A DNA stretch of 64,000 nucleotides from Pelagibacterium halotolerans B2 (GCF_000230555.1 NC_016078.1:3557001-3621000); one strand, 5' to 3'; positions 50,358 to 59,569 are shown, numbered from the stretch's first letter. A program made the numbers and translations. The notes: generated by a model not told the origin, from the sequence alone.

Positions 50358-51680
50358 CTAAGTGCGCGGCCATGCCTCGATCAGCATGTCGTTGATAGCG
50401 GTCCGCCGTGTCTGCCGGTCGAGCGTGTACGTGTTTCGCCTGAACTCGACCCCATCGAGAAGCGCCTTCACGTAACCCGATACGGTGTCGGCGGCCATGA
50501 TTAGCGTCGAATCCAGCGTGTGAACGTATTTGCTCGTGACCGAGCCCTTTGCGTGCCCGATAAGCGCGGCGATGGTGATTTCGGTAAAGCCGAGATCGTT
50601 GGCAATGCTGGCGAAGCTATGCCGTAGGACATGCGGCGTGACATCCCAGAGCGGTGTGTCGGCAAAGAGCTTCTTCCAGCTCTGCGGGAAGTTTCCGACC
50701 GCGTTGTCGATGCCCTGGCCGGGAAAAACATAGGTGCCGGTTCTCCGCGATCGCTCCTTCTCCAGATACTCCACGACTGGCAGGCCGACCGGGCGAACCG
50801 ATGATCCCTCCTTGCTGTCAACCAGCCGCAAGCAGCTACCCTCGAGGTCGACCTCGCTCCATTTGAGGTTGACGATTTCTCCGCGCCGGCAGCCGGTCAG
50901 CGTAATCAGCCTGAGGATCTCGGCATGAATTCTGTAGCGGTCGCTTCGCTGAGCCCGACGAAGGATGTCTCCCAAAATACGGTACTCAGCTTCGCTGAGG
51001 CGACGGTCGCGAACCTGGTATTTCGGCTTGCGGAGGCCATGCGTGGGATTGTGTTCGATCACCCCAGCCTCGACTGCGTATGAGAAGATACCGCCAAGCA
51101 GACCCATCGTTCGGATCGCGGTGCCGCGGCCGCCGCGGACGATGGCCTTGCCTCGGAGCTTTTCGGTCTTCATGGTCACGCGCGTCTTGCCGGCGATGAT
51201 GTCCTTCATCAGATTGTTCATGTCCGGCTTGGTAATGTCCCGCACACGTCGTGTCCCGAGAAGGGGAATGATGTGCCTGCGAATACGGCCGACATCGGTG
51301 GCGATGGTGGTGTCCTTCTTCGGTCTGCCGCCTTTGCCAAGGACGAGGCCTGCCTCCATGTCGGAGATGTACTGCTCGCAGAGCTGCTTGATGGTCAGCG
51401 CCTTGCGGTCTTCCTCTCGCTCTTCAGCAGGATCGCCGCCATGGGCGACCTGGCCTAGCAGGGCCTTGGCTTTGCGGCGCGCGGTCTCCGGAGTCCAGAC
51501 GCCGTGCAGGCCGATCGTGTAGCGGCGCGATCGGCCACGAGACCGATACTGGACGATGTAGCTGCGCTTGCCTGAGGGATAGACGCGGAGACCGAAGCCC
51601 GGCAGTTCGTCGTCCCAGACGACATGACCTTTGCTCTGTGGCTCGACGGCTTCTACAAACCGTTTGGTCAGTTTGGTCAT
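50358..51680 (-). CDS. DUF4102-type tyrosine integrase of the ICE
   Basis: This 440-residue phage/ICE integrase has an N-terminal arm domain of the DUF4102 type (MTKLTKRFVEAVEPQSKGHVVWDDELPGFGLRVYPSGKRSYIVQYR). A core-binding domain precedes the catalytic domain. The active-site Arg is in TGCRRGEIVNLKW, the HxxR box is TPHVLRHSFASIAN, and the last box is LIGHAKGSVTSKYVH with the Tyr nucleophile. The ATG at 51680 has a GGGAG site. The partial tRNA 180 bases upstream is its attachment site. Confidence 0.95.
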   Translation of the reverse strand: MTKLTKRFVEAVEPQSKGHVVWDDELPGFGLRVYPSGKRSYIVQYRSRGRSRRYTIGLHGVWTPETARRKAKALLGQVAHGGDPAEEREEDRKALTIKQLCEQYISDMEAGLVLGKGGRPKKDTTIATDVGRIRRHIIPLLGTRRVRDITKPDMNNLMKDIIAGKTRVTMKTEKLRGKAIVRGGRGTAIRTMGLLGGIFSYAVEAGVIEHNPTHGLRKPKYQVRDRRLSEAEYRILGDILRRAQRSDRYRIHAEILRLITLTGCRRGEIVNLKWSEVDLEGSCLRLVDSKEGSSVRPVGLPVVEYLEKERSRRTGTYVFPGQGIDNAVGNFPQSWKKLFADTPLWDVTPHVLRHSFASIANDLGFTEITIAALIGHAKGSVTSKYVHTLDSTLIMAADTVSGYVKALLDGVEFRRNTYTLDRQTRRTAINDMLIEAWPRT

Positions 51681-51858
51681 GCTCCCGTCCCTCGAAAGCC
51701 CCGATTTCGAGTAAGCACCACGCAAGCACGCGGGCGGAAATCAAGGCGTATTCTCGGATAGAGACTTCGGAGAGCGGGTTCTGAAAATCAATATAGTTCA
51801 GTCGGTTATCGTGCTCTGGCGTGCCCTATCGTGCAATTCGGATAGGTCCTTAGACCAG

Positions 51859-51903
51859 CTCCGAAGGCAGAGGTCACACGTTCGAATCGTGTCGGGTGCG
51901 CCA
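51859..51903 (+). other. Attachment site, 3' half of tRNA-Arg(CCG)
   Basis: These 45 bases run from the anticodon loop (CTCCGAA, anticodon CCG) through the anticodon 3' stem GGCAG, variable loop, T arm (CACACGTTCGAATCGTGT) and acceptor CGGGTGC-G-CCA. The bases just before do not pair with GGCAG, so the 5' half is absent. It is therefore an att duplicate, not a working tRNA. Integration in the anticodon loop fits the adjacent tyrosine integrase. Confidence 0.85.
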
Positions 51904-52133
51904 TTCATTTTCGCTCACGCCAGTCTCACTTCGTTCGACGGCTCCGCGAGGGCGGCTTGCCCGGCCGGCCCGCTCTTCGCACGCAGGCGCGTTCAAAGGT
52001 GCATTTATCAAGCGCGACATCACTCTCACGACTCTCCCCGCTACACGCCCATCATATCGCCGCGGCCATGAGGACCGCTACCGCTGACCGCTAGCGTCAG
52101 GCAGGTTCGATCGACGGATCGGGCATCCGTCGG

Positions 52134-52198
52134 CAAAAACTGGAACTGAGTGTGCAAGTTTTGTACAGAAAACTGGAATAGATCGTGCAGGTTTTTGC
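52134..52198. repeat. Two imperfect 30-base repeats, IS21-end-like
   Basis: CAAAAACTGGAA...GTGCAAGTTTTG (52134-52163) and GAAAACTGGAA...GTGCAGGTTTTTG (52169-52198) are direct repeats, each also a dyad. Such multiple terminal repeats resemble ends of IS21-type elements, but no transposase gene is present. The remainder of 51904-52377 has no gene that I can support. Confidence 0.4.
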
Positions 52199-52377
52199 CG
52201 GTTGCGCGTGGCACATTGCCGTCATCGAATGACAGCCAGGCAGAACAATGGGTGCCAACGCCTTGATGTTGCTGGGCTTCAGCCATGACATGGAGGTGCG
52301 CCATCATCATCCAGAACCATATCGATTGCTGTCGAAATCAGCTTGCGCGCCGCCGGCGAAGCTGACACCATGTGTGC

Positions 52378-52585
52378 GTTACGGTTCCGTATCTGACGAC
52401 AAGCAGCAGATCGGATGAAAAGGGAACACGGTGCGGACGACCCAATCGGGGCCAATTCCGTGGCTGCCCTCGCAACTGTAACCGGCGAGCCCGTCGCCAA
52501 ACTGCCACTGGCCCATTGGGCTGGGAAGGCGACGACGGGCGCTCGAGCCGGGAGCCAGTAGACCTGCCGGAACAACACGACCTTT
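52378..52585 (+). promoter_or_regulatory. Cobalamin (AdoCbl) riboswitch
   Basis: The classical consensus blocks are in order: GGTTCCG, GATGAAAAGGGAACACGGTG, AATTCCGTGGCTGCCCTCGCAACTGTAA, GCCACTGG, CTGGGAAGG and GAGCCGGGAGCCAGTAGACCTGCC. It reads toward the ABC operon at 52686. A hairpin GCCGAG/CTCGGC (52589-52608) follows and may mask or expose the downstream region. High cobalamin would switch the operon off, as is known for this riboswitch class. Confidence 0.95.
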
Positions 52586-52685
52586 TGAGCCGAGCGAGGT
52601 GTCTCGGCGGGGAGCTGACCTATGACCAATCACTTTTCGAAGTGGCCCATCGGTGCATGCCCGCCCCTATCCGGGAGCGGGTCCG

Positions 52686-53438
52686 ATGCAACCTGATTTC
52701 ATTCTCTTTGCCATTTCCCAGTACAATCTGAGTGCGGGGAAATTCAGGACAATGGCCGCCCGGCTCGAAGCGGCCTGCGCCAGCCCTGCCATGCTGGTGC
52801 GCCTCGAGGGCACGGGCACGAGCCTGCCCGACGCGCTCGATGCGCTTGTCGCTCAGGGGCGTCGGCGCATTCTGGTCCAGCCGGTCGGGCTGCCCTTCAT
52901 GGAGTCCTTGCGCGCCTGGCTGCCCGGAGCAATCAAGCACTGGCTCGATCAGACCGGCCGGGACGATATCGAAGTGGCGATCGGATCCGAGATCGTTGAG
53001 GCCACCGACCTCCTCGAGCAGTTGGCCTTGGCAACGTTGGCCAATGCGGAGGCCGCCGAACCCATAACAAGCGCGAGGGCCAGCCTGGGCAAGCCCGGTT
53101 GGGAGCGGCCGCCCGACTTTACCAACCATATTTTCGTTTGCACCGGCCCGCGCTGCCATTACCGCGATGCCGCTTCGCTGCCGCTCGAACTCAAGGCCGA
53201 GCTCGGCCGGCAGGATGTGGCGCGCAAATGCCTGACCACGCGGACCGCCTGCATGTTTCCCTGCAACAAGGGTCCCATGGTTGCCGTATATCCGCGGGGT
53301 GAATGGTATCACCTGCCCGACAGCGATGCTCTCGCCCGGTTCGTAAAATCGGTGATTGTCGAAGATACGACCCTCCCCGACCTCCTGTTCTTCACCGCCG
53401 CAGGGCCAGCCGCACCCGCGGCGGCGCCCGCCCGATAA
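52686..53438 (+). CDS. Two-domain CbiX-like / 2Fe-2S ferredoxin-like protein
   Basis: This 250-residue protein has an N-terminal part (about 1-120: MQPDFILFAISQYNLSAGKF, ARLEAACASPAMLVRLEGTG, ILVQPVGLPFMESLRAWLPG) that resembles a small chelatase-like CbiX fold. The C-terminal thioredoxin-like 2Fe-2S ferredoxin domain (FVCTGPRCHYRDAASLPLEL, then TRTACMFPCNKGPMVAVYPRGEWYHLPD) has the four Cys residues of that family. Start at 52686 has a GGGAG site. As first gene under a cobalamin riboswitch it may help load or reduce corrinoid/cobalt; this role is inference. Confidence 0.75.
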   Translation: MQPDFILFAISQYNLSAGKFRTMAARLEAACASPAMLVRLEGTGTSLPDALDALVAQGRRRILVQPVGLPFMESLRAWLPGAIKHWLDQTGRDDIEVAIGSEIVEATDLLEQLALATLANAEAAEPITSARASLGKPGWERPPDFTNHIFVCTGPRCHYRDAASLPLELKAELGRQDVARKCLTTRTACMFPCNKGPMVAVYPRGEWYHLPDSDALARFVKSVIVEDTTLPDLLFFTAAGPAAPAAAPAR

Positions 53439-53461
53439 AAACGCACAAGGGGGGAAAACAG

Positions 53462-54538
53462 ATGTCATCCTTGACGGCTAAATTGCCGATGCGGGCGCAC
53501 CCTTCTCGCGTGACCCTCAGCTTTGCCGCCTTTGTCGCGTTGGTCATTTTCGGCTTCCTGATTCTTTTGGCCCGCGGGACGGTGTTCATTCCGATTGACG
53601 AAGTGGTACGGATTCTTCTGGGCGGCGAGGCTGACCGCGACATTCACCGCGTCATCGTGATGGATGCGCGCCTGCCCAAGGCGATCACGGCGATCCTCGC
53701 GGGTGCCGCGCTGGGAGTGGGCGGTGCGCTCATGCAGACGCTGTTCCGCAACCCGCTTGCCGATCCCTTCGTGCTGGGAGTCAGTTCGGGCGCGGTGCTC
53801 GGTGCCGCCATCGTCATTCTTGGCACGTCGACCACCGGCTGGCTTTCGGGGCTCGCCATCGTCGGCCAGCTCGGGGTGACCGGCGCCGCGGTGGCGGGGG
53901 CGGGGCTGGTGCTCGTGCTTGCCCTCGCGTTTGCGAGAAGGGTGGGCAATCCAACAACCGTTTTGATTGTCGGGGTAATGTTCGGTTTTCTCTCGGGCGC
54001 GCTTGTCGATGTTCTTGTCTATTACGCCGATCCCGAGAGGCTGCAGGGCCTGGCATCATTCACGCGCGGCACTGTGCGCGACGTAAGCTGGTACGATCTC
54101 CAGATTGTAGCACCGGCCTGCATCTCGGTGATCCTCGTCTCTGTGCTGCTCGCCAAGCCCATGAACATCCTCCTTTTGGGCGAGCACTATGCCGCGACCA
54201 TGGGCATCAAGGTCCGCCCGATCCAGTTTATGGCGCTTGCCCTGGTGGCGGTGCTCGCAGGCGTCGTCACCGCCTATTGCGGCGCTATCGGTTTCGTTGG
54301 TCTCGCAGCGCCGCATCTGGTGCGCGGCGTGCTGCGCGATTCAGACCATTTCGTCGTCCTGCCGGGCTCGGCGCTGGTTGGCGCGCTGCTCGTGCTGCTG
54401 GCCGAATACGTGGCCGGCGGGAACGGGCTCACCAATGTTTCGCTCCCGCTCAATTCAGTCACAGCCTTTGTCGGCGCGCCAGTGGTGCTCTGGGTGCTGC
54501 TGCGCCGACGTCGCGAAGCCGGACAGGTGCCAACATGA
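53462..54538 (+). CDS. FecCD/BtuC-type ABC permease
   Basis: This 358-residue permease of the vitamin B12/siderophore uptake class has about ten membrane helices and the family motifs GAALGVGGALMQTLFRNPLADPFVLGVSSGAVLGA and GAIGFVGLAAPHLVRGVLRDSDHFVVLPGSALVGALLVLLAE. The ATG follows an AGGGGGGAAA site. The stop overlaps the ATPase start (ATGA). The upstream riboswitch makes cobalamin or a corrinoid the likely substrate. Confidence 0.92.
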   Translation: MSSLTAKLPMRAHPSRVTLSFAAFVALVIFGFLILLARGTVFIPIDEVVRILLGGEADRDIHRVIVMDARLPKAITAILAGAALGVGGALMQTLFRNPLADPFVLGVSSGAVLGAAIVILGTSTTGWLSGLAIVGQLGVTGAAVAGAGLVLVLALAFARRVGNPTTVLIVGVMFGFLSGALVDVLVYYADPERLQGLASFTRGTVRDVSWYDLQIVAPACISVILVSVLLAKPMNILLLGEHYAATMGIKVRPIQFMALALVAVLAGVVTAYCGAIGFVGLAAPHLVRGVLRDSDHFVVLPGSALVGALLVLLAEYVAGGNGLTNVSLPLNSVTAFVGAPVVLWVLLRRRREAGQVPT

Positions 54539-55614
54539 ACGCGCTATCGGACTTGAGGACCGACGATGCTCCCCACCGGCCAGTCGTCCAGGCCGTCGAT
54601 CTTACCGTGGGCTATCGCGGCGCCCGGGGGCGCCCCGCCAGTGTCCTCGCCGAGATCGGTGCGACCTTGCGCCAGGGCCAGTTCGCCTTTCTTCTAGGCC
54701 CGAATGGAGCGGGGAAATCCACCCTGTTGCGCACCCTGGTCGGCAGCCAGAAGCCCTTGGGCGGCCGCGTACTGCTCGATGGCCAGGATCTTTCCCGCAT
54801 GTCCGCCCGCCAGCGCGCCCAGCGCTTGAGCGTGGTGCTGACCGACCGCGTCGATGTCGGACTGATGTCGGTGCGGGCCCTGGTGGCGTTGGGGCGCGCG
54901 CCGCATGTGGGTTGGTTCGCCACAATGGACGGCGATGATCGCGACACCGTGGAATGGGCACTCGACGCCGCCGGCGCCCGGTCGCTGGCGGATCGCCAGG
55001 TGATCGAATTGTCCGACGGCGAACGCCAGCGTGTTATGATTGCCAGGGCGCTCGCCCAGCGGCCCTCGATCCTGGTTCTCGACGAACCGACGGCCTTCCT
55101 CGATCTTACGCGCCGTGTCGAATTGACGGCGCTGCTCCGCCAGCTTGTCGATGAGACCGGCTTGGCGATCCTGATGTCGACCCATGACCTCGAACTCGCC
55201 CTGCGGACAGCCGACCAGATATGGCTGGTCCATGGGGACGGGACCTTCGAAACGGGGTGCCCCGAAGATCTGGCCCACAGCGGGTCGATCGCCCGCGCCT
55301 ATGCTGGACGCGGCATTTCCTTTGACCATGAGGCGGGCACCTTCGTCGTCACCGCTGGGCAGGGCGGGGCAACGGTTGCGATCTCGGGCACGGGAAAATC
55401 GACCCATTGGGCCGCGCGGGCCGTGCAGCGCGCCGGTTGCGTTCCAGTCGAACAGGGCGACAGCGCCATGTTCAACCTTTCTGTCGCAACGCTTCAAGAC
55501 AGGACGCCATCCTGGCGCCTGGGCGCCGGCGGCAGGACCTGCACCGGAGACGACTTCGAAAGCCTTGTGACCCAATTGCGGGCGCTGAGCCGGGAAGCCG
55601 CCCGGTCGGAATGA
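54535..55614 (+). CDS. BtuD-type ABC ATPase with extra C-terminal domain
   Basis: This 359-residue ABC ATPase has Walker A LLGPNGAGKST, signature LSDGERQRVMIARALAQ, Walker B ILVLDEPTAFLD and switch His in MSTHDLELAL. The N-terminal ~250 residues are a standard B12/iron-class ATPase. The C-terminal ~100 residues form an extra part containing VAISGTGKSTHWAARAVQRAG, itself P-loop-like, whose function is unknown. It overlaps the permease gene by 4 bases and supplies energy to the uptake system. Confidence 0.9.
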   Translation: MNALSDLRTDDAPHRPVVQAVDLTVGYRGARGRPASVLAEIGATLRQGQFAFLLGPNGAGKSTLLRTLVGSQKPLGGRVLLDGQDLSRMSARQRAQRLSVVLTDRVDVGLMSVRALVALGRAPHVGWFATMDGDDRDTVEWALDAAGARSLADRQVIELSDGERQRVMIARALAQRPSILVLDEPTAFLDLTRRVELTALLRQLVDETGLAILMSTHDLELALRTADQIWLVHGDGTFETGCPEDLAHSGSIARAYAGRGISFDHEAGTFVVTAGQGGATVAISGTGKSTHWAARAVQRAGCVPVEQGDSAMFNLSVATLQDRTPSWRLGAGGRTCTGDDFESLVTQLRALSREAARSE

Positions 55615-55633
55615 ACAATGAGGGGAGCATGCA

Positions 55634-56842
55634 ATGCCGAAATGGATAGAGGTGGTGGCCGTCGCAATGGCCGGGGCGGTGACGATCTCGCCGGCCATGG
55701 CCCAGGATGGGGCGGGCCAACAGGCGGGACCCTGCGTCGAGAATTTTGACCCGGCGGCCGATTACTTCCCGCAAAAGGTTCAGTCGGACCATTCCCGGTT
55801 CTGGGAGGCGTCCTATCACGGCAATTACAAGGTGCTGACCGTCGCCGACACGGAAAATCTCGAATCGGGCGATTCCATCAATTATGTCCTGGTTCAGTGC
55901 GGCACGCCCGCACCCGAACTCTCGGGCGCGCTCGAGGGCGCCGTTGTCATCGAAGTGCCGATCGAGCGCACCATCGTCACCCATCGCAATGCGATAGCGA
56001 TGATCAACGAACTCGACCGCCTGTCAACCATCGTCGGCCTGACCGGCAATTATCTGCGGTTTGCCAATGAGGACGCCTGGTACGCCGACGTGGTCGCGGG
56101 GGCAGGCGATCCGGCCGACGTCGCCTCCGAATCGGACCTCGATATCGAAACAACGCTGTCGCTCGAAGCCGATGTCATCTTCATGGCCGGTTACGGCCCG
56201 GGCTATGACGAGGTGACCTCCGTAACCGATCGCGGCCTTACGGCGGTCATGGTGTCCAATCGCACCGAGCCGACCCCTCTTGGCTCGTCCGAATGGCTTG
56301 AGTTCATCGCCGCGTTCTACAACGCCGAGGGCGAAGCAAGCGCGATCTTCGATACCATCGAGGCCGACTACAACGCCATTGTCGAACAGGTGGCGGGCGC
56401 GCTGGGCGGCGACATGCAGGTTGCCTATGCCTGCATGGGCGAGGTGGGCGGATGCGGCTTCATGTATGCCCACGGGGCCAACACGTTGAACGGCCACATC
56501 CTCCAATTGTTCGGGGTCACAAATCCGTTTGCCGAAGGCAACGACCTGCCCAATGGCATGCAGTTCGACTTTGAATCCGCGCTCGGACGAACCCAGGAGA
56601 CCGACTTCTTTATCGCCTATTATTACGCCTCGCCCGAGGCGCTCGCCACCGATGGGCGCTACGAAAGCGTTCCGGCCCTTGCCGCCGGCAACTACACGAT
56701 CTCGACCGTCGACAACTGGAATTACTGCAATGCGGTCAATTACGTCCGCGTCGATGAGCTCGTGCGCGACTACGCCATCGGACTGCTGCCCGAAATGTTC
56801 CCCGGAGAGCAGGGCGTCTGCTTTCAGGTCCCGTCCCAATAA
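55634..56842 (+). CDS. ABC substrate-binding protein, first paralogue
   Basis: This 402-residue periplasmic protein has a signal peptide (about 1-23, ending PAMAQ), then CVENFDPAADYFPQKVQ. A two-lobed fold of the iron/B12-binding class follows, with YVLVQCGTPAPEL, DVIFMAGYGPGYDEV, YACMGEVGGCGFMYAHGANTLNG and a Cys-rich C-terminus. Its paralogue is the next gene, with about half the residues shared by eye. Under the cobalamin riboswitch it is probably a corrinoid-binding BtuF-like protein. Confidence 0.85.
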   Translation: MPKWIEVVAVAMAGAVTISPAMAQDGAGQQAGPCVENFDPAADYFPQKVQSDHSRFWEASYHGNYKVLTVADTENLESGDSINYVLVQCGTPAPELSGALEGAVVIEVPIERTIVTHRNAIAMINELDRLSTIVGLTGNYLRFANEDAWYADVVAGAGDPADVASESDLDIETTLSLEADVIFMAGYGPGYDEVTSVTDRGLTAVMVSNRTEPTPLGSSEWLEFIAAFYNAEGEASAIFDTIEADYNAIVEQVAGALGGDMQVAYACMGEVGGCGFMYAHGANTLNGHILQLFGVTNPFAEGNDLPNGMQFDFESALGRTQETDFFIAYYYASPEALATDGRYESVPALAAGNYTISTVDNWNYCNAVNYVRVDELVRDYAIGLLPEMFPGEQGVCFQVPSQ

Positions 56843-56873
56843 TCGCCCGATAACGGGCCCAAGGAGGAAAAGC

Positions 56874-58070
56874 ATGAAACTTGCAATGATCGCCGCTTTT
56901 GGCGCTGCCCTGGTTTTGAGTGGTACCAGCCTTCCTGCCATGGCGCAGACGGCGAGCCCGGCTGGCTGCGTCGAGGATTTTGACGCAGCCACCGATTATT
57001 TTCCCGATAAGGTCGAACCCCGGCATTCAACCTTCTGGTCGATCAGCTATCACAACAATTACAAGGTCTTGACCGTCCCCAATTCGGAGTTTCCCAACGG
57101 GCCCGACCTCAACTATGTGCTCGTGCAATGCGGCACGCCCGTTCCGGACCTCGCCGATGATCTCGAGGAAGCGCTCGTGGTCGAAATTCCCGTCGACCGC
57201 ACAATGATAACCCACGCCAACGGGCTCGCCATGCTCGATGAGATCGGCGAGCTCGACACCATCGTCGGCGTATCCAACGCGATGATAAACAACGCCGCCA
57301 ACGATCACTGGTACGGGCGGGTGCTCGACGCCGCCAACGATCCGCAGAACCTGGGGTCGAGCGGGATCGACTATGAAATGGCGCTGGGGCTGGAGGCCGA
57401 TATCCTGATCATGGCCGGCTATGGTCCAGGCTATACCGAGGTGGCCGATGCCAGCGGTCGCGGTCTGCCCGCGATCATGGTGTCCAACCGCATAGAGCCG
57501 ACCCCGCTCGCCTCGTCTGAATGGCTCAAATTCCTTTCGGCATTCTACAATGTCGAAGACCACGCCAACCAACATTTCGATGCCATCGAGGCGCGGTATC
57601 AGGAGGTGGTCGAAAAGGTTGAAGGCCAGTTGCCGCCGGACTACACCGCGGCTTATGCCTGTATCGGCGAACAGCGCGGTTGTACCTTCATGTATGCCCA
57701 CGGACCGCGTTCGCTCAACGGTCAGATTCTGGAAACGCTCGGGGTCAGCAATCCCTTCGCCGAAGGCAACGATGCCGGCAACGGCATGACGTTCGATTTC
57801 GAATCCTCGCTTGGGCGAGCCGCAAACGCCGATTTCTTCATCCTTTACTATGAGGCATCGGTAAACGCGGAAACCATCGCCACCGACTCCCGCTACCAGA
57901 GCTTTCCCGCGCTGGTTCAGGGAAATTACATCACCGGAACGGACGGCAACTATCCCGAGTGCGGCGCGACCAATTATGTTCACGTCGACAGGCTGATCCG
58001 CGACTTTGCCATCGGCATGCTGCCCGAACTGTTTCCGGGCGAGGACGGTATCTGCTTCACCCGGCCCTGA
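56874..58070 (+). CDS. ABC substrate-binding protein, second paralogue
   Basis: This 398-residue secreted protein (signal peptide MKLAMIAAFGAALVLSGTSLPAMA) has the same blocks as the preceding gene: VEDFDAATDYFPDKVE, YNNYKVLTV-like, YVLVQCGTPVPDL, ILIMAGYGPGYTEV, YACIGEQRGCTFMYAHGPRSLNG and GEDGICFTRP at the end. GGAGG precedes the ATG. A tandem duplication gives the transporter two binding proteins, which may bind different corrinoids or forms of cobalt complex. It is the last gene before a strong terminator. Confidence 0.85.
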   Translation: MKLAMIAAFGAALVLSGTSLPAMAQTASPAGCVEDFDAATDYFPDKVEPRHSTFWSISYHNNYKVLTVPNSEFPNGPDLNYVLVQCGTPVPDLADDLEEALVVEIPVDRTMITHANGLAMLDEIGELDTIVGVSNAMINNAANDHWYGRVLDAANDPQNLGSSGIDYEMALGLEADILIMAGYGPGYTEVADASGRGLPAIMVSNRIEPTPLASSEWLKFLSAFYNVEDHANQHFDAIEARYQEVVEKVEGQLPPDYTAAYACIGEQRGCTFMYAHGPRSLNGQILETLGVSNPFAEGNDAGNGMTFDFESSLGRAANADFFILYYEASVNAETIATDSRYQSFPALVQGNYITGTDGNYPECGATNYVHVDRLIRDFAIGMLPELFPGEDGICFTRP

Positions 58071-58076
58071 AATGGT

Positions 58077-58117
58077 GGCGGCAAAGCGCGCAGGACCGCT
58101 TTGCCGCCTGGTCTTTT
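58077..58117 (+). terminator. Intrinsic terminator of the cobalamin-regulated operon
   Basis: The perfect 12-base stem GGCGGCAAAGCG / CGCTTTGCCGCC with an 8-base loop is followed by TGGTCTTTT. It lies six bases past the stop of the second binding protein, before the convergent dehydrogenase gene. Confidence 0.9.
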
Positions 58118-58121
58118 GGGG

Positions 58122-59552
58122 CTACCAACTGGCTGAAATATACTGGGTTTCCATAAATTCCAGCATGCCTTCATGGCCGCCTTCCCGGCCAAGGCCCGAT
58201 TGCTTGGTGCCGCCGAACGGGGCGGCGGGGTCGGAAACCAGGCCGCGATTGAGTCCGACCATGCCATAGTCGAGGCGTTCGCAGACCTGAAGGCCGCGCT
58301 TCATGTCTTCGGTGAAGACATAGGCGACCAGGCCATATTCTGTGTCGTTGGCGCGGCCGATGACATCATCCTCGTCGTCAAAGACCTGGATGGCCGCCAC
58401 GGGACCGAAAATCTCGTCATGCATGCACGCAGCTTCCGGTGGAACGTTGTAGAGCACAGTCGGAGGATAGAAATATCCCTTGCCATGGGGCACAGTGCCA
58501 CCGAGCCGAAGCTCGGCGCCCCTGGCGATGGCATCGGCAACGAAGGCGGCGACCTTGTTGCGCGTATCGGCATTGACCAGCGGCCCCACATCGACGCCCG
58601 GCTCGAGACCGTTCCCCATCCTCAGTGCCGCCATGCGGGCTGTGAATTTATCGGTGAAGGCCTCGGCGACGTCTGTGTGCACATAGATGCGGTTGGCCGC
58701 GGTGCAGGCTTCGCCCAGATTGCGCATCTTGGCCAGCATCGCACCCTCGACAGCCAATTCGATATCGGCGTCTGCAAGCACCAGAAGGGGTGCATTGCCC
58801 CCAAGTTCCATGGCCGGCTTGAGCACCTGCCGGGCGGCAACGCCCAGCAGCTTGCGTCCGACCTCTGTCGAGCCGGTGAATGAGATCACCCGCACGCGCG
58901 GATCGCCCAGCATGGCCTCGACGACCGAGCCGCTGCGGCGGCTGGGCAAGACATTGACTACCCCCTTGGGCACGCCGGCCTCTTCGAGAAGCGGCATGAG
59001 CTCGAGCATGGTCAGGGGGGTTTCCGATGCCGGCTTGATGATGACCGGGCAACCTGCCGCCAAGGCCGGCGCGATCTTGCGCGTCCCCATTGCCGCAGGA
59101 TAGTTCCAGGGCGTTACCAGTACCGCAATGCCCGCGGGCTTGTGTTGCACGATGATACGAGCGCCCGATGACGGCGCGCGGGTGATAAGACCATCGGCCC
59201 GCACCGCTTCCTCGGAGAACCAGCGAAAAAACTCCGCCGCATACGCCGCTTCGCCCATCGCATCGCCGCGCGCCTTGCCGTTTTCAAGCGTAATCAGCCG
59301 GGCGAAATCTTCGAGTCGCGCGCTCATCAATTCGAACGCCTTGCGCAAAATCTCACCGCGTTCGCGCGGTTTCCGGCCGGCCCAGTCGGCAAAGGCATCC
59401 GCGGCGGCATCGACGGCGCCGATGGCGTCTTCGCTCGTGCCCGACGCGACCGAGGCCAGCACCTCCTCTGTTGCGGGGTTCAAGACCTCGAAACGCTCCC
59501 CGCTCGAGCTCTTGCGCCATTGGCCGTTGATATAGAGATCGCTTTTGTACAT
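58122..59552 (-). CDS. NAD(P)-dependent succinate-semialdehyde-type dehydrogenase
   Basis: This 476-residue aldehyde dehydrogenase has the family blocks FRWFSEEAVR, LVTPWNYPAAMGTRKIAPALAAGCPV, SFTGSTEVGRKLL, MELGGNAPLLVLADADIE (catalytic Glu region) and GEACTAANRIYVH (catalytic Cys). PFGGTKQSGLGREGGHEGMLEFMETQYIS closes the protein. It best fits the SSADH group, though substrate is inferred. It is the last gene of an operon with a 2-oxoacid dehydrogenase complex and follows the E2-like gene by 17 bases. Confidence 0.88.
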   Translation of the reverse strand: MYKSDLYINGQWRKSSSGERFEVLNPATEEVLASVASGTSEDAIGAVDAAADAFADWAGRKPRERGEILRKAFELMSARLEDFARLITLENGKARGDAMGEAAYAAEFFRWFSEEAVRADGLITRAPSSGARIIVQHKPAGIAVLVTPWNYPAAMGTRKIAPALAAGCPVIIKPASETPLTMLELMPLLEEAGVPKGVVNVLPSRRSGSVVEAMLGDPRVRVISFTGSTEVGRKLLGVAARQVLKPAMELGGNAPLLVLADADIELAVEGAMLAKMRNLGEACTAANRIYVHTDVAEAFTDKFTARMAALRMGNGLEPGVDVGPLVNADTRNKVAAFVADAIARGAELRLGGTVPHGKGYFYPPTVLYNVPPEAACMHDEIFGPVAAIQVFDDEDDVIGRANDTEYGLVAYVFTEDMKRGLQVCERLDYGMVGLNRGLVSDPAAPFGGTKQSGLGREGGHEGMLEFMETQYISASW

Positions 59553-59569
59553 GGCGTTTGCTTATGCTC

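Larger units (their letters stand above)
1..51903. mobile_element. Integrative and conjugative element (right part)
   Basis: The interval contains a tyrosine integrase next to a partial tRNA-Arg, a MOB relaxase, a TraG coupling protein, TraF and the first trb genes. It also has typical ICE/plasmid accessory genes (ParB, DUF932, DUF736, DUF2493, DUF2840, AlpA) and two dense defence islands. The right border is at the tRNA 3' fragment (51859-51903). The left border lies outside the window, because trbE runs off base 1 and trbJ, L, F, G and I are not seen. ParB is present, but the repA and parA genes often found between the AlpA-like gene and DUF2840 in related elements are absent. Confidence 0.9.

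Noticed and set aside
51859..51903. A functional tRNA gene
   Set aside because: Only the 3' half from the anticodon loop is present; the D arm and 5' acceptor strand are missing, so it is an attachment-site copy.
52620..53468. A minus-strand open frame opposite the CbiX/ferredoxin-like gene
   Set aside because: The + strand gene has a ribosome site, four ferredoxin-type cysteines and a riboswitch upstream; the antisense frame shows none of this.
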